A DNA stretch of 64,000 bases from Saccharopolyspora spinosa NRRL 18395 (GCF_000194155.1 NZ_GL877880.1:430924-494923), one strand, 5' to 3'; shown: positions 25,515 through 34,445, counted from the first letter of the stretch. The notes: generated by a model from the letters alone, not told the origin. Numbers and translations are program-made.

Positions 25515-27097
25515 TCGCCGCACTGTCCCCGCTGCTGAACATCGCCATCTTCGGGCTGTTCGTCGTGGTCACGATGGTCATCGTGTTCCGGGCCAGCCGG
25601 AACACCAAGACTGCCTCCGACTACTACGCGGCAGGCCGCGCGTTCACCGGCCCGCAGAACGGCATCGCGATCGCCGGTGACTACCTCTCGGCGGCGTCGT
25701 TCCTCGGCATCGCCGGGGCGATCGCGGTCTACGGCTACGACGGCTTCCTGTACTCCATCGGCTTCCTGGTCGCCTGGCTGGTGGCGCTGCTGCTGGTCGC
25801 GGAGCTGCTGCGGAACACCGGCAAGTACACGATGGGCGACGTGCTCAGCTTCCGGATGAAGGAACGTCCGGTGCGCACCGCCGCGTCGCTGTCCACCCTG
25901 GCCGTGACGTTCTTCTACCTGCTCGCGCAGATGGCCGGTGCCGGTGGCCTGGTCGCTCTGCTGCTGGGCATCACCAACAAGGCCGGCCAGGCCGCGGTGA
26001 TCGCCGTCGTCGGCGCGCTGATGATCCTGTACGTGCTGGTCGGCGGCATGAAGGGCACCACTTGGGTGCAGATCATCAAGGCGGCGCTGTTGATCGCGGG
26101 CGCTTTCGTGATGACCGTCTGGGTGCTCGGCATGTACGGCTTCAACCTGTCCGGCCTGCTCGGCGCGGCCGCCGACGTGGGTGGCGACAAGCTGCTCAAC
26201 CCCGGCGCCCAGTACGGCAAGACCGAGACCAGCAAGCTGGACTTCGTCTCGCTGGGCATCGCGCTGGTGCTGGGCACCGCGGGTCTGCCGCACGTGCTGA
26301 TGCGCTTCTACACCGTGCCCACCGCTAAGGAAGCCCGCCGCTCGGTGGTCTGGGCGATCTGGCTGATCGGCCTGTTCTACCTGTTCACGCTGGTGCTGGG
26401 CTATGGCGCCGGGGCGCTGGTCGGCTCCGATGTGATCAAGAAGGCGCCGGGCGGGGTGAACTCGGCCGCGCCGCTGCTGGCGCTGGAGATCGGCGGCCCG
26501 CTGCTGCTCGGCTTCATTTCAGCGGTCGCGTTCGCGACGATCCTGGCTGTCGTCGCCGGCCTGACCATCACCGCGTCCGCCTCGTTCGCGCACGACATCT
26601 ACGCGAACGTGATCAAGAAGGGCGCGGTCGAGGACAAGGGCCAGGAGGTCAAGGTGGCCCGGATCACCGCCGTGGTCATCGGCATCGTGTCGATCCTGGG
26701 CGGCATCGCGGCCAACGGCCAGAACGTGGCGTTCCTGGTGGCGCTGGCGTTCGCGGTCGCGGCCTCGGCGAACCTGCCGACGCTGCTGTACTCGCTGTTC
26801 TGGAAGCGGTTCAACACCACCGGGGCGCTGTGGAGCATCTACGGCGGTCTCGCGGTCACAATCGTGCTGATCGTGTTCTCGCCGGCCGTTTCCGGTGCCG
26901 AGGACGCGATGTTCCCGTCGCTGGACTTCGCGCTGTTCCCGCTGAAGAACCCAGGTCTGGTGTCGATCCCGGTGTCGTTCCTGCTCGGCTACCTCGGGAC
27001 GGTGCTGAGCAAGGAGCCGTTCAACAGCGAGAAGTACGCCGAAATGGAGGTGCGGTCGCTGACCGGCGCGGGCGCCGAGAAGGCGATCTCGCACTGA
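25511..27097 (+). CDS. actP: cation/acetate symporter ActP-like
   Basis: 528 residues from GTG 25511, overlapping the DUF485 stop by 4 bases. A 13-helix SSS-family transporter: ASDYYAAGRAFTGPQNGIAI, AGDYLSAASFLGIAGAIAVY, FFYLLAQMAGAGGLVALLLG, GTAGLPHVLMRFYTVPTAKE, ITASASFAHDIYANV. This is the classical ActP signature set, so acetate or a close short-chain monocarboxylate is the likely substrate, driven by sodium or protons. A long terminator follows. Confidence 0.9.
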   Translation: MIAALSPLLNIAIFGLFVVVTMVIVFRASRNTKTASDYYAAGRAFTGPQNGIAIAGDYLSAASFLGIAGAIAVYGYDGFLYSIGFLVAWLVALLLVAELLRNTGKYTMGDVLSFRMKERPVRTAASLSTLAVTFFYLLAQMAGAGGLVALLLGITNKAGQAAVIAVVGALMILYVLVGGMKGTTWVQIIKAALLIAGAFVMTVWVLGMYGFNLSGLLGAAADVGGDKLLNPGAQYGKTETSKLDFVSLGIALVLGTAGLPHVLMRFYTVPTAKEARRSVVWAIWLIGLFYLFTLVLGYGAGALVGSDVIKKAPGGVNSAAPLLALEIGGPLLLGFISAVAFATILAVVAGLTITASASFAHDIYANVIKKGAVEDKGQEVKVARITAVVIGIVSILGGIAANGQNVAFLVALAFAVAASANLPTLLYSLFWKRFNTTGALWSIYGGLAVTIVLIVFSPAVSGAEDAMFPSLDFALFPLKNPGLVSIPVSFLLGYLGTVLSKEPFNSEKYAEMEVRSLTGAGAEKAISH

Positions 27098-27106
27098 TCC
27101 GGTAGC

Positions 27107-27154
27107 AGCGACGAGACGCCCCGTCCGGCCGAGCTGGGCGGGGCGCTTCGTCGT
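27107..27154 (+). terminator. long hairpin after the ActP-like gene
   Basis: An arm at 27107-27126 pairs with 27136-27154 (GACGCCCCG/CGGGGCG core extended by ACGA/TCGT). It starts 10 bases after the symporter stop and faces the converging small ORF. Confidence 0.8.
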
Positions 27155-27167
27155 TCGACGGGGTCGT

Positions 27168-27398
27168 TCAGGCCGCGATCAGCTCGGCGGCCGATTCGGA
27201 GTCGTTGGTGGTGAAATGCGCTTCCCACATGTCTCCGCCGGCCGGTCTGGGGGCGATCCGGGCCAGAAGGTCCTGCACGCGCGAGTCGCTCATCTGCACG
27301 AAGCCGGCGAACTGCGGCAACCCGCCGTCGTCGGGAACGGTCGCCAGATGACCCCAGTCGCTGCCGTTCGGCCAGCGGAGAATGGCTCGACGAAACAT
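27168..27398 (-). CDS. hypothetical small protein
   Basis: 76 residues from ATG 27398, chosen because GGAAAGGAAG stands just upstream. It begins MFRRAILRWPNGSDWGHLAT and continues GLPQFAGFVQMSDSRVQDLL. No TM, signal or known domain. A compact soluble protein of unknown role; the good start signal supports it. Confidence 0.5.
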   Translation of the reverse strand: MFRRAILRWPNGSDWGHLATVPDDGGLPQFAGFVQMSDSRVQDLLARIAPRPAGGDMWEAHFTTNDSESAAELIAA

Positions 27399-27686
27399 GT
27401 CTTCCTTTCCTGACGGACTGATCCCGAGAAGGGAACTGAATCGAGCCAGCACACTGTTACATGGAAGATCACGAAAACATCGTTCCCATCCGGATCTCCG
27501 ACTGAAAGTGTGAACAACCTCGAATCCGTCCGGAGTAATTGCAGGTCAAGGCGGAAAACTCGAGGGCTTCTCCAGCTCGAGTCCACACCTGACCGGACCG
27601 GCCGTGCGAACCGGGTGGCGCAGCGGACCCGGAGCCCGCGCGCCCTCTTACGCGGGTACCACGCCTCGCGTGGCAGCATCGGGGGT

Positions 27687-28046
27687 GTGACAACCCCAGT
27701 TCCCGGTCATCAGGTTCCCTGCGTGCAGCCGGAGGAGTTGCCCGCCCAGCTGCCCGACGGCAGCGTGCTGCTCGACGTGCGCGAGCCGGACGAGTGGCAG
27801 GCCGGGCACGCTCCCGAGGCCGTGCACATCCCGATGAGCGCGCTCGTGCAGCGGCTCGACGAGATCCCGGAGGCCGACCAGGTCTACGTGATCTGCCGCT
27901 CCGGCGGCCGGTCGGCGAAGGTCACCGCGTACCTCAACGCCATCGGCTGGGACGCGATCAACGTCGAGCGCGGCATGAACGGCTGGTCGGCCATCGGTCG
28001 TCCGCTGGTCTCCGATGACGCCGACAGCGAGCCGTACGTGCTGTGA
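27687..28046 (+). CDS. rhodanese-like domain protein
   Basis: 119 residues from GTG 27687. Single rhodanese domain: LLDVREPDEWQAGHAPEAVH, active-site loop VICRSGGRSAKV with catalytic Cys, then AINVERGMNGWSAIGRPL. It probably carries sulfane sulfur in the cytosol. Its stop overlaps the next start as GTGA, so the DUF4328 protein is co-translated. Confidence 0.9.
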   Translation: MTTPVPGHQVPCVQPEELPAQLPDGSVLLDVREPDEWQAGHAPEAVHIPMSALVQRLDEIPEADQVYVICRSGGRSAKVTAYLNAIGWDAINVERGMNGWSAIGRPLVSDDADSEPYVL

Positions 28047-28960
28047 CGGTCCGACCTCCCGGCCCCGGGCCGCGCGTGCAGTGGGTCGCCACCCCGCCTG
28101 GCGGCCCGCGGCGGATCCGTCCCCCGCGCCGACCGCGCCGCTACACCGGCCCGCCGGCCTACCCGGCCGTGCCGCGCTGGGGATTCCCGCTGCTTGCGTG
28201 GCGGTGGCCGCTGGCCCTGCCGCTGCGGCCGCACGCGGATCCGATGGTGCGGTCGGAGTCCGCCGCCGGGACGGCGGTGGTGGCGTTGTGGATCACCACC
28301 GCGATCGCGGCGCTGGCGACATTCGCCGAGGGCTGGCGGTACGTGCTGCTGCTGATCAGCCGCGGCCAGGCGCTGCCGCGCACGGCGCTGGCGATCTCCG
28401 ACGCCTTGGTCGGCACGGCCGGCGTGGTCCTCTGGGTGCTGGGCGTGCTCTCCGGCGTTCTCGTCGTCTTGTGGGGACTGCGGGCGCGTGCCGCGGCCGC
28501 CGAGCGCATCGGCGTGCAGAACGCCCGACCGGACTGGCAGGTGGTCGTCGGAGTCCTGGTCCCGGGGCTGAACCTCACCGTGCCGGGCTCGGCGCTGGCC
28601 GAGCTGGAGCATTCGGTGCTCGTCGCGGAGGGAGTGCGGGAGCGTGGCGCGCGACCGTCCCCGACGCTGCGCCTCCGGCTGTGGTGGGCGGCGTGGGCGA
28701 CGACGCTGCTGTTCGGCTGGCTCGCGTTCGTCTGGGGGTTCTTCGACAGCGTCCAGGCAATGGCCGACGGAGTGCTGCTGCACGCGCTCAACAACGCCCT
28801 GGTCACGCTCCTGGCGATCCTGACCGCGCGCCTGATCAAGTACCTGATGCGGCTGCTCGCCCCGATGGACCCGACGGAGCTCAAGCACCTCCGCGTCCGG
28901 GCCGTCCGCGCGGCTCCGCCCGCACCCCGAGCCACGCGTTCCGCACGCGCCCCGCGCTGA
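28043..28960 (+). CDS. DUF4328-type membrane protein
   Basis: 305 residues from GTG 28043. A Pro/Arg-rich cytoplasmic head (about 70 residues) is followed by four to five TM helices; signatures of the DUF4328 group include LWGLRARAAAAERIGVQNAR and LVPGLNLTVPGSALAELEH. Function unknown; widespread in actinobacteria. Translationally coupled to the rhodanese gene. Confidence 0.75.
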   Translation: MTVRPPGPGPRVQWVATPPGGPRRIRPPRRPRRYTGPPAYPAVPRWGFPLLAWRWPLALPLRPHADPMVRSESAAGTAVVALWITTAIAALATFAEGWRYVLLLISRGQALPRTALAISDALVGTAGVVLWVLGVLSGVLVVLWGLRARAAAAERIGVQNARPDWQVVVGVLVPGLNLTVPGSALAELEHSVLVAEGVRERGARPSPTLRLRLWWAAWATTLLFGWLAFVWGFFDSVQAMADGVLLHALNNALVTLLAILTARLIKYLMRLLAPMDPTELKHLRVRAVRAAPPAPRATRSARAPR

Positions 28961-28965
28961 TCCTT

Positions 28966-29025
28966 CTGCTCTGCTGAGCGTCCGTGAGTGGTTCTGGGGC
29001 AATAGCGCTCACGGCAGCTGAGCAG
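28966..29025 (+). terminator. long two-part hairpin
   Basis: CCGTGAG (28982-28988) pairs with CTCACGG (29008-29014), and the outer CTGCTC...GCTG (28966-28976) pairs with CAGCTGAGCAG (29015-29025). It lies 5 bases after the DUF4328 stop. Confidence 0.7.
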
Positions 29026-29105
29026 GCGGAACAGCGCCTCATCGCGGGTGCGGCGGCGTTGTGATGTGTCACAGATGCCGGAAGTGGATCGAGGTCGCCC
29101 GCATA

Positions 29106-29957
29106 ATGGGCGCCGTGCGGCAACCGACCCCCGACGTCGTTGCGCACCGAGGGGCCTCTGCGCATCGCGCCGAGCACACCCACGGTGCTTACGAACTGGC
29201 CCTGGAGCAGGGCGCCGATGCACTCGAATGCGATATCCGGGTCAGCCGGGACGGCCGGCTCGTGTGCGTGCACGACCGCCGCATCGACCGGACCTCCAGC
29301 GGCCGCGGCGTGGTCAGCGAGCTCACCGTCGCCTCGATGTCTGAAGTGGACTTCGGCGGCTGGCACCAGGAACCGCCGGTGTCCGCGGACGAGCTGGTGC
29401 GCCGCCCGGCCGCAACGCCCGAGCACGGCGTGCTGACCCTCGACGAACTCCTCGGCCTGGTCCGGGACCACTCGCGGCCGGTCCGGCTGTTCATCGAGAC
29501 CAAGCACCCGGTCCGATACGGCGGGCTGGTGGAGCACAAGCTCGTCGCGCTGCTGGCCCGCCACGGGCTGGCGGCGCCCACGGACCCGGAGAGCTCGCCG
29601 GTACTGATGATGTCGTTCTCCCAGTCGGCGGTGCGCCGGTTCCGCGAGGCCGCGCCCGGGGTGCCGACCGTCCTGCTGTTCGACCGTTTCCGCAGCTCGT
29701 GGCGGTCCGGGGTGCTGCCGCCGTGGGCGGACCTCGCCGGCCCGGACATCCGGCTGCTGCGCGAGGACCCGGGATTGGTCGCGCGCGTCGCCGCGCTCGG
29801 CCGCGACACGTACTGCTGGACGGTCGACGACCCCGCCGACGTCGAGCTGTGCCGCCGCGCCGGAGTGCGCTTCGTGGCCACCAACTCACCCGCGTCCACC
29901 CGCTTCCACCTGGCTGAATCGGAGTCCGCGCAGTTCGGTAGCGTCACGGCGGATTGA
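29106..29957 (+). CDS. glycerophosphodiester phosphodiesterase
   Basis: 283 residues from ATG 29106 (MGAVRQPTP); upstream in-frame starts would add an unlikely MCHRCRK leader. GDPD TIM barrel: VVAHRGASAHRAEHTHGAYE with catalytic His/Arg, ADALECDIRVSRDGRLVCVH carrying metal-binding Glu and Asp and a second His, FIETKHP, CWTVDDPADV. Hydrolyses glycerophosphodiesters to sn-glycerol 3-phosphate and an alcohol. No signal peptide, so cytosolic. Confidence 0.92.
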   Translation: MGAVRQPTPDVVAHRGASAHRAEHTHGAYELALEQGADALECDIRVSRDGRLVCVHDRRIDRTSSGRGVVSELTVASMSEVDFGGWHQEPPVSADELVRRPAATPEHGVLTLDELLGLVRDHSRPVRLFIETKHPVRYGGLVEHKLVALLARHGLAAPTDPESSPVLMMSFSQSAVRRFREAAPGVPTVLLFDRFRSSWRSGVLPPWADLAGPDIRLLREDPGLVARVAALGRDTYCWTVDDPADVELCRRAGVRFVATNSPASTRFHLAESESAQFGSVTAD

Positions 29958-29978
29958 CCGCGAGCGAGGGGATTTGCA

Positions 29979-30929
29979 GTGTCGAAGCGAACCGCACCCA
30001 AGCCTCAGGCGGACACCGGGATCAAGCCGCGCCAGCCCTGCCCGTGCGGTTCCGGGAAGCGCTACAAGGCTTGCCACGGTGCCGCTGGTGGTGCCGCCGA
30101 CGTGATCGTGACCAGGCCTTTCGAGGGGCTGGCCGCGGAGTGCGAGCTGGTGGCCTTGCGCGAGTTCGTGCCGTCGGCGACGGCGAAGCTGCCGCTGCGC
30201 GGCGAAGGCGAAGTCACCCTCGCGACAGTGCTCCCGATGGCCGCCGCGGCGCTGCGGCGCAACGACGACAAGGCCTTCATCGGGCTGCAGGTGCAGACCC
30301 ATTCCGGTGATATCAGCCGGGATCTCGCGCGCGCCGTCGAGTGGGTTCAGGCCGCCGAACTGGGCGAATCGCTGTCGGTGGTGGGCCCGGAGACGGCCGA
30401 GGCGGGCACCGTCCCCAACCGCCTGCAGGACCTGCTCGACCCGGCCGCGGCGCTGGACGTCGAGCTGCACAAGGACTTCATCTGGTGGCTGCCCGACGAC
30501 GTGGAGCCGACCGGCGAGGTCGCGCTGTCCCTGGAGCGGGCGAACGCGGCGATCATGCCCACCGAGCGGCTGACCGCCGAAGGTGTGGAATCCGCGTACT
30601 GGGTGGACGCGGGCGAGAAGGCGCACCTGCGGTGGGTGCGTCCGGAGCCGGAGGAGCAGCTGCTGGCGGCACTCGCGCGGCTGTCCGCCCGGGGCGAGCT
30701 GACGCTGGGCGAGGACAGCAAGTACGCGGGATCCTTCCGCGCGCACGGCCTGCTGGTGCCGGTGTGGGACCTCGACCGCGAGAAGCACGCGCGCGAGTGG
30801 GACGAGCCCGCCGCGGAGCTCGGGCGCCGGCTGGCGGAGGCCCTCGGCTCGCTGGACTCAGAGCCGCTGGACGTGGCGGAGCGGCGCGCCCGCGACGGCC
30901 TCCGCGGCCGCCAAGTCACCATCCGCTGA
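29979..30929 (+). CDS. SEC-C motif protein (DUF5926 type)
   Basis: 316 residues. An N-terminal SEC-C zinc motif (RQPCPCGSGKRYKACHG) is followed by an about 270-residue domain of the actinobacterial DUF5926 type (VTRPFEGLAAECELVALREF, FIWWLPDDVEPTGEVALSLE, AYWVDAGEKAHLRWVRPEPE). The SEC-C motif binds zinc and, in SecA, contacts SecB or ribosomes; the role here is unknown. It follows the GDPD gene by 21 bases and is probably co-transcribed. Confidence 0.85.
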   Translation: MSKRTAPKPQADTGIKPRQPCPCGSGKRYKACHGAAGGAADVIVTRPFEGLAAECELVALREFVPSATAKLPLRGEGEVTLATVLPMAAAALRRNDDKAFIGLQVQTHSGDISRDLARAVEWVQAAELGESLSVVGPETAEAGTVPNRLQDLLDPAAALDVELHKDFIWWLPDDVEPTGEVALSLERANAAIMPTERLTAEGVESAYWVDAGEKAHLRWVRPEPEEQLLAALARLSARGELTLGEDSKYAGSFRAHGLLVPVWDLDREKHAREWDEPAAELGRRLAEALGSLDSEPLDVAERRARDGLRGRQVTIR

Positions 30930-31090
30930 TCCGTGAAGGTGCCGGTTGCGAGGGCGGATCGGCCAGGATGAAAACGCTCACCGGAACGGGCACCTGACCA
31001 CTGTGCGCTGGGTGTGACCAGTTTCAATTGAAACTGGTCACCAAACCCGGAACACGTTGACCGACAGTTTCAATTGAAACCGCGGTCTGC
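30930..31090. repeat. repeat-rich spacer: partial 3'-end repeat and two palindromes
   Basis: At 30935-30985 a fragment related to the 3'-end repeat (GGTGCCGGTTGCGAGGGCGG, then TCGGCCAGGATGAAAAC, also found at 14672-14688). At 31014-31041 is a perfect 28-bp palindrome around GTTTCAATTGAAAC, and at 31065-31080 a second imperfect copy. No gene is seen up to the sigma factor start at 31312; the promoter must lie in 31090-31311. Confidence 0.7.
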
Positions 31091-31311
31091 TCCGCCGGGC
31101 ACGGCACGGGACACCCCGCGAATTCCCCCGGCTCGTTGCTCCGATCGAGTGATCAATGGCGGCGTCCGGCAACCCATCGGCGCGTTGCGGCGTGTCCCCC
31201 CTCGGCGATACCTGACGTTGAGGGGGTGGAGGGGTGACCGCGCACCTACCCGTCGTGCCGACCGCCGCCGAGGCGTCCGGTGTCTATCGCGGGCGGGCGC
31301 GTCGGGGGGAC

Positions 31312-31812
31312 ATGGCGGCGACAGAAGATGACTTCGCGGAATTCGTCCGGGTGGCACTGCCCGGGCTGATCCGCTACGGCCATGCCCTGACCGGCAATCC
31401 GCACGACGCCGCAGACCTGGTGCAGACCGTGCTGGAGAAGGTCGGTGCCAGGTGGGCGAAGATCAGCCAAAACTGCGCGGACCCCAGTGCCTACGTGCGC
31501 AAGGCGATGGCGAACTCGCACGTCAGCCGCTGGCGGCGGACGCGCCGCGAAACGCTGCTCGCCGACTTCCCGGACGTCCCCGCCGCCATCCAGCAGGATC
31601 GCCTGGAGCACGAGCCGGTGTGGGTCGCGCTGCGATCGCTGCCGCCGAGGCAACGCGCGGTGGTCGTGCTTCGTTACTACGAGGGGCTTTCCGAGCTGGA
31701 GATCGCCGAGACGCTCGGCGTCAGCTGCGGAACGGTGAAGAGCCAGGCCAGCAAGGCGCTGGCGACGCTGCGCAAGCGGCTCGGGCCGTTGGTGGAAGGA
31801 GGTGACGTGTGA
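31312..31812 (+). CDS. SigE-family RNA polymerase sigma factor
   Basis: 166 residues from ATG 31312, placed after GGGGGG and giving the usual length of actinobacterial SigE-family sigma-70 factors. Sigma-2: DDFAEFVRVALPGLIRYGHA, GNPHDAADLVQTVLEKV. Sigma-4: LRSLPPRQRAVVVLRYYEGL, LGVSCGTVKSQASKALATLR. In-frame GTG 31234 would add 26 poorly conserved residues. Its end carries AAGGAGGTGA, a perfect ribosome binding site for the overlapping next gene, so a membrane partner is made together with it. Confidence 0.9.
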   Translation: MAATEDDFAEFVRVALPGLIRYGHALTGNPHDAADLVQTVLEKVGARWAKISQNCADPSAYVRKAMANSHVSRWRRTRRETLLADFPDVPAAIQQDRLEHEPVWVALRSLPPRQRAVVVLRYYEGLSELEIAETLGVSCGTVKSQASKALATLRKRLGPLVEGGDV

Positions 31813-32312
31813 TGGATCTGGAGGACGAGCTGCAACGGGTCTTCCGGGACGACCAGCTGGACATCCCGGTGCGTACCGGGGCGGAGTGGTCGCTGGTGGC
31901 CGCCGCGCGTCGCCGCCGGCAGCGCAACGGCATGCTGGCCGCGACGGGCAGCGCACTCGGCGCGGTACTGCTGGTTGGAGGCGGGATCGCGCTGGTCAGC
32001 CACCAGTCGGACGATCCGCTGCAGCCAGCCGTGCCGCCCGTTGTGCAGCCGGAGCCGAAACCGCGCTCGACCACGCCGCTGGAGCCGTCGCAGCAGCCAC
32101 CGGCCCCGCCCCCGGTGCAGCAGCCGCCGGGACAGGTCCCGGCGCAACCGAGCCCGACGGGCACACCGATCCGGAAGCCGCCGCCACCGGAAATCCTGCT
32201 GACGACGACCTCGGAGCCGGACCCGACGACCTCCGAGCCGTCGGTCACCAGCTCCCCGAGCCAAACGTCGTCGCAACACCCGGCGACCGAACCCAACACC
32301 CCCGGGCAGTAG
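31812..32312 (+). CDS. membrane-anchored partner of the SigE-family sigma factor
   Basis: 166 residues from ATG 31812 (GTG 31809 also possible), start overlapping the sigma stop as TGATG. A short cytoplasmic domain (MDLEDELQRVFRDDQLDIPV, AARRRRQR) precedes one TM helix (GMLAATGSALGAVLLVGGGI), then about 100 residues of Pro/Thr/Ser/Gln outside. Short head plus helix plus disordered tail is typical of genes paired with SigE-family factors; an anti-sigma function is plausible but the head lacks a visible zinc motif. Confidence 0.75.
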   Translation: MDLEDELQRVFRDDQLDIPVRTGAEWSLVAAARRRRQRNGMLAATGSALGAVLLVGGGIALVSHQSDDPLQPAVPPVVQPEPKPRSTTPLEPSQQPPAPPPVQQPPGQVPAQPSPTGTPIRKPPPPEILLTTTSEPDPTTSEPSVTSSPSQTSSQHPATEPNTPGQ

Positions 32313-32372
32313 CCGCCACCCAGCCGGAGGCCCCGCGGCTCATCCGGCGCGGGCTTCCGGCGGTGGGGCGGC

Positions 32373-32933
32373 TCAGAGGGCGCCGCCAGCCGTCCTGGGA
32401 GCCGTTGCGTCGACTCCGTCGTCGCCGACCGTTTCGCGGGCCAGGTAGTTCTCGACGTCGAAGAGGTTGCCCTTGGCCCGGTCGACCACGTTCAGCAGCG
32501 TCGACATCGAGGAGACCTCCTCGACCTGCTCCTTCAGGAACCACTGCATGAACTGCTCGCCGAGGTAGTCGCCCTCCTCGCGGGCGGTCCTGGCCAGCGT
32601 CTCGACCTCGCGGGTGACCTCGCGCTCCTGCTCCAGGGCGAGCGCGACGAGCTCGCGGGTCTCGGTGAAGTCGTTGCGAACCTGCTCGATGGCCGGGATG
32701 GTCGGCTTGATGTTGTTGTCCATCAGGTACTGGACGATCATCATCGCGTGGTTGCGCTCTTCCAGCGCCTGACGGTAGAAGTGCGCGGCCAGCCGCGGCA
32801 GGTCCTCGTTGTCGAACCAGACCGCGACCGCGAGGTACTGCTGCGAGGCGGTGAATTCATTCCGGACCTGCTCCTGCAGCAGGTGCTCGAACTTGGATTC
32901 CTTGTGGTGAATCTTCTTCGCGGTGACAGCCAT
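32373..32933 (-). CDS. ferritin (non-haem, BfrB-like)
   Basis: 186 residues from ATG 32933. Ferritin four-helix bundle: FEHLLQEQVRNEFTASQQYL, AAHFYRQALEERNHAMMIVQ with ferroxidase Glu/His (EERNH), EQFMQWFLKEQVEEVSSM with the second-site E and Q, and a C-terminal RAKGNLFDVENYLARE. Family members oxidise and store iron in 24-mer cages in the cytosol. Several IdeR/DtxR-like boxes lie upstream, matching the known IdeR-activated bfrB arrangement in mycobacteria. Confidence 0.93.
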   Translation of the reverse strand: MAVTAKKIHHKESKFEHLLQEQVRNEFTASQQYLAVAVWFDNEDLPRLAAHFYRQALEERNHAMMIVQYLMDNNIKPTIPAIEQVRNDFTETRELVALALEQEREVTREVETLARTAREEGDYLGEQFMQWFLKEQVEEVSSMSTLLNVVDRAKGNLFDVENYLARETVGDDGVDATAPRTAGGAL

Positions 32934-32969
32934 GCCTTAAATATACTCTGGAATCAGTCCAGATACATT

Positions 32970-33060
32970 TCAGGTAAACCTAATAATGGTATGGTTGGCC
33001 TTGGTTCTTCTCTATTTAGCGAAGGCAATCCTCGGACAATTAAGCCAAGGCAAACCTATG
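32970..33060 (-). promoter_or_regulatory. candidate IdeR/DtxR boxes upstream of ferritin
   Basis: Sites resembling TTAGGTTAGGCTAACCTAA occur at 33016-33034 (TTAGCGAAGGCAATCCT core) and 33041-33059 (TAAGCCAAGGCAAACCTA, 13 of 19), their starts 25 bases apart. A half site GGTAAACCTAA is at about 32973-32983. Position 40-125 bases upstream of the start suits activation by metal-bound IdeR. Confidence 0.5.
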
Positions 33061-33149
33061 CTGTTTGTGCTGGTAGTGCTGCCTCGGCTACCGAAAGTGC
33101 CGAAGTTTCGAAACTCGTCACCGATTAGAGTGATTCGTTCCGGGTGAAA

Positions 33150-33184
33150 GGCGTCTTTGGCCGATTTGGTCTGTCAAAGGCGCC
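33150..33184 (-). terminator. hairpin after arginine deiminase
   Basis: GGCGTCTTTG (33150-33159) pairs with CAAAGGCGCC (33175-33184) with one G-T pair, about 60 bases past the arcA stop on the minus strand. Confidence 0.6.
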
Positions 33185-33242
33185 CTTCGCCCGTCCCCTG
33201 GTCAAGTGATCGGGGATGTTTCGTCGTCGGCGAAATCTGTTT

Positions 33243-34445
33243 TCAGGGGTGCAATGGGGCGCGGGTGATGGGGCAGGACATGCATCGGGGGCCGCCTCGG
33301 CCGGAGCCTAGTTCGGAGCCGCTGATCCGCAGCACCTCGATTCCGGCTTCCTCCAGCCGGGCGTTTGTCTCCGCGTTGCGCTCGTAGGCCACCACGACGC
33401 CCGGTGCCACCGCGAGCGTGTTGTTCCCGTCCTCCCACTGCTCGCGCTCCGCGGTCACTGGGTCCAGGCCGGTGTCGATCACCCGAAGGTGGTCGATTTC
33501 CATCGCCTCCGCCGCAGCGGTCAGGAAGGGCGTCGGGCCGGACACCTTCAGCTCGCCATCCAGCGGGCGCAGGGTGAAGGCCTCCAGCGAGTGCTGGATC
33601 GCCGGGTACATCACCACCGCGTCGCGGTCGACCATCGTGCACACCGTGTCCAGGTGCATCGAGGCGCGGGCCTGCTCGATCGGCACGGCCAGCACGGTGT
33701 GCGCCAGATCGTCGGCGAACATCGAGCGGGCCAGCGACTCCGCGCCGGCCGGGGTGGTGCGCTCGCCGACCCCAATGGCCACCACGCCCGGCGCGAGCAG
33801 CAGGACGTCGCCGCCCTCGACGGGCGCGGAGTGCGCGCCGTAGGCCCGGGCGGAGTGCGAGAACCTCGGGTGGTAGGCGTAGATCAGGTCGGTGAGCGCG
33901 GATTCGCGGCGGCGCGCGGGCATCGCGAGGGCCGCGATCGCGACCCGGTCGCGGATCCACACCGAAGAATCGCGGGTGAACAGCAGGTTCGGCAGCGGGT
34001 CGATGGCGAAGTCGTGCGGGTGGTGCATCCGGCGGACCAGGGACTGGCCCTCGGCGGCGGGCAGTTCCTCGAACGTCATGCCCGCGATCAGGATTTGGGC
34101 CAGCGCGGCGTTGTCCACGCTGGACAGGTGCGAGCGCAGCGTGTCGGCGATGTCCTCGCCCAGCTTGAGCTCGTCCACGCTCGCGAGCGCGGCCGCGGCC
34201 CGGGCGCGCGTGTCGTGCAGCGCCTCGTTGAGCAGGTCGCGCAGCAGCAGCACCTCGACGCCCCGGTTGCGGAGCACCTCGGCGAACGCGTCGTGCTCCT
34301 CCTGCGCGCGATCGACCCAGGGGATCGCGTCGAACAGGAGTTGGTCGCTGTTGCGCGGCGTGAGCCGCTTCAGTTCCGTGCCCGGCCGGTGCAGCAGCGC
34401 CGCGTGCAGCGGGCCGACCTCGCTCTGGGCGTGTGGTTCGGTCAC
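33243..34445 (-). CDS. arcA: arginine deiminase
   Basis: 400 residues from ATG 34445, full length. Hydrolyses arginine to citrulline and ammonia. Signatures: LKRLTPRN near the start, LLFTRDSSVWI (catalytic Asp region), VEGGDVLLLAPGVVAIGVGE, MHLDTVCTMVD with catalytic His, WEDGNNTLAVAPGVVVAYER, and the active-site Cys in GPRCMSCPITR. No arcB, arcC or arcD is adjacent, so the complete energy-yielding pathway is not encoded here. AT-rich DNA upstream (34446-34560) is the likely promoter. Confidence 0.95.
   Translation of the reverse strand: MTEPHAQSEVGPLHAALLHRPGTELKRLTPRNSDQLLFDAIPWVDRAQEEHDAFAEVLRNRGVEVLLLRDLLNEALHDTRARAAAALASVDELKLGEDIADTLRSHLSSVDNAALAQILIAGMTFEELPAAEGQSLVRRMHHPHDFAIDPLPNLLFTRDSSVWIRDRVAIAALAMPARRRESALTDLIYAYHPRFSHSARAYGAHSAPVEGGDVLLLAPGVVAIGVGERTTPAGAESLARSMFADDLAHTVLAVPIEQARASMHLDTVCTMVDRDAVVMYPAIQHSLEAFTLRPLDGELKVSGPTPFLTAAAEAMEIDHLRVIDTGLDPVTAEREQWEDGNNTLAVAPGVVVAYERNAETNARLEEAGIEVLRISGSELGSGRGGPRCMSCPITRAPLHP

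Noticed and set aside
33243..34445. Complete arginine deiminase energy operon
   Set aside because: Only arcA is present; no carbamoyltransferase, carbamate kinase or antiporter gene lies next to it.
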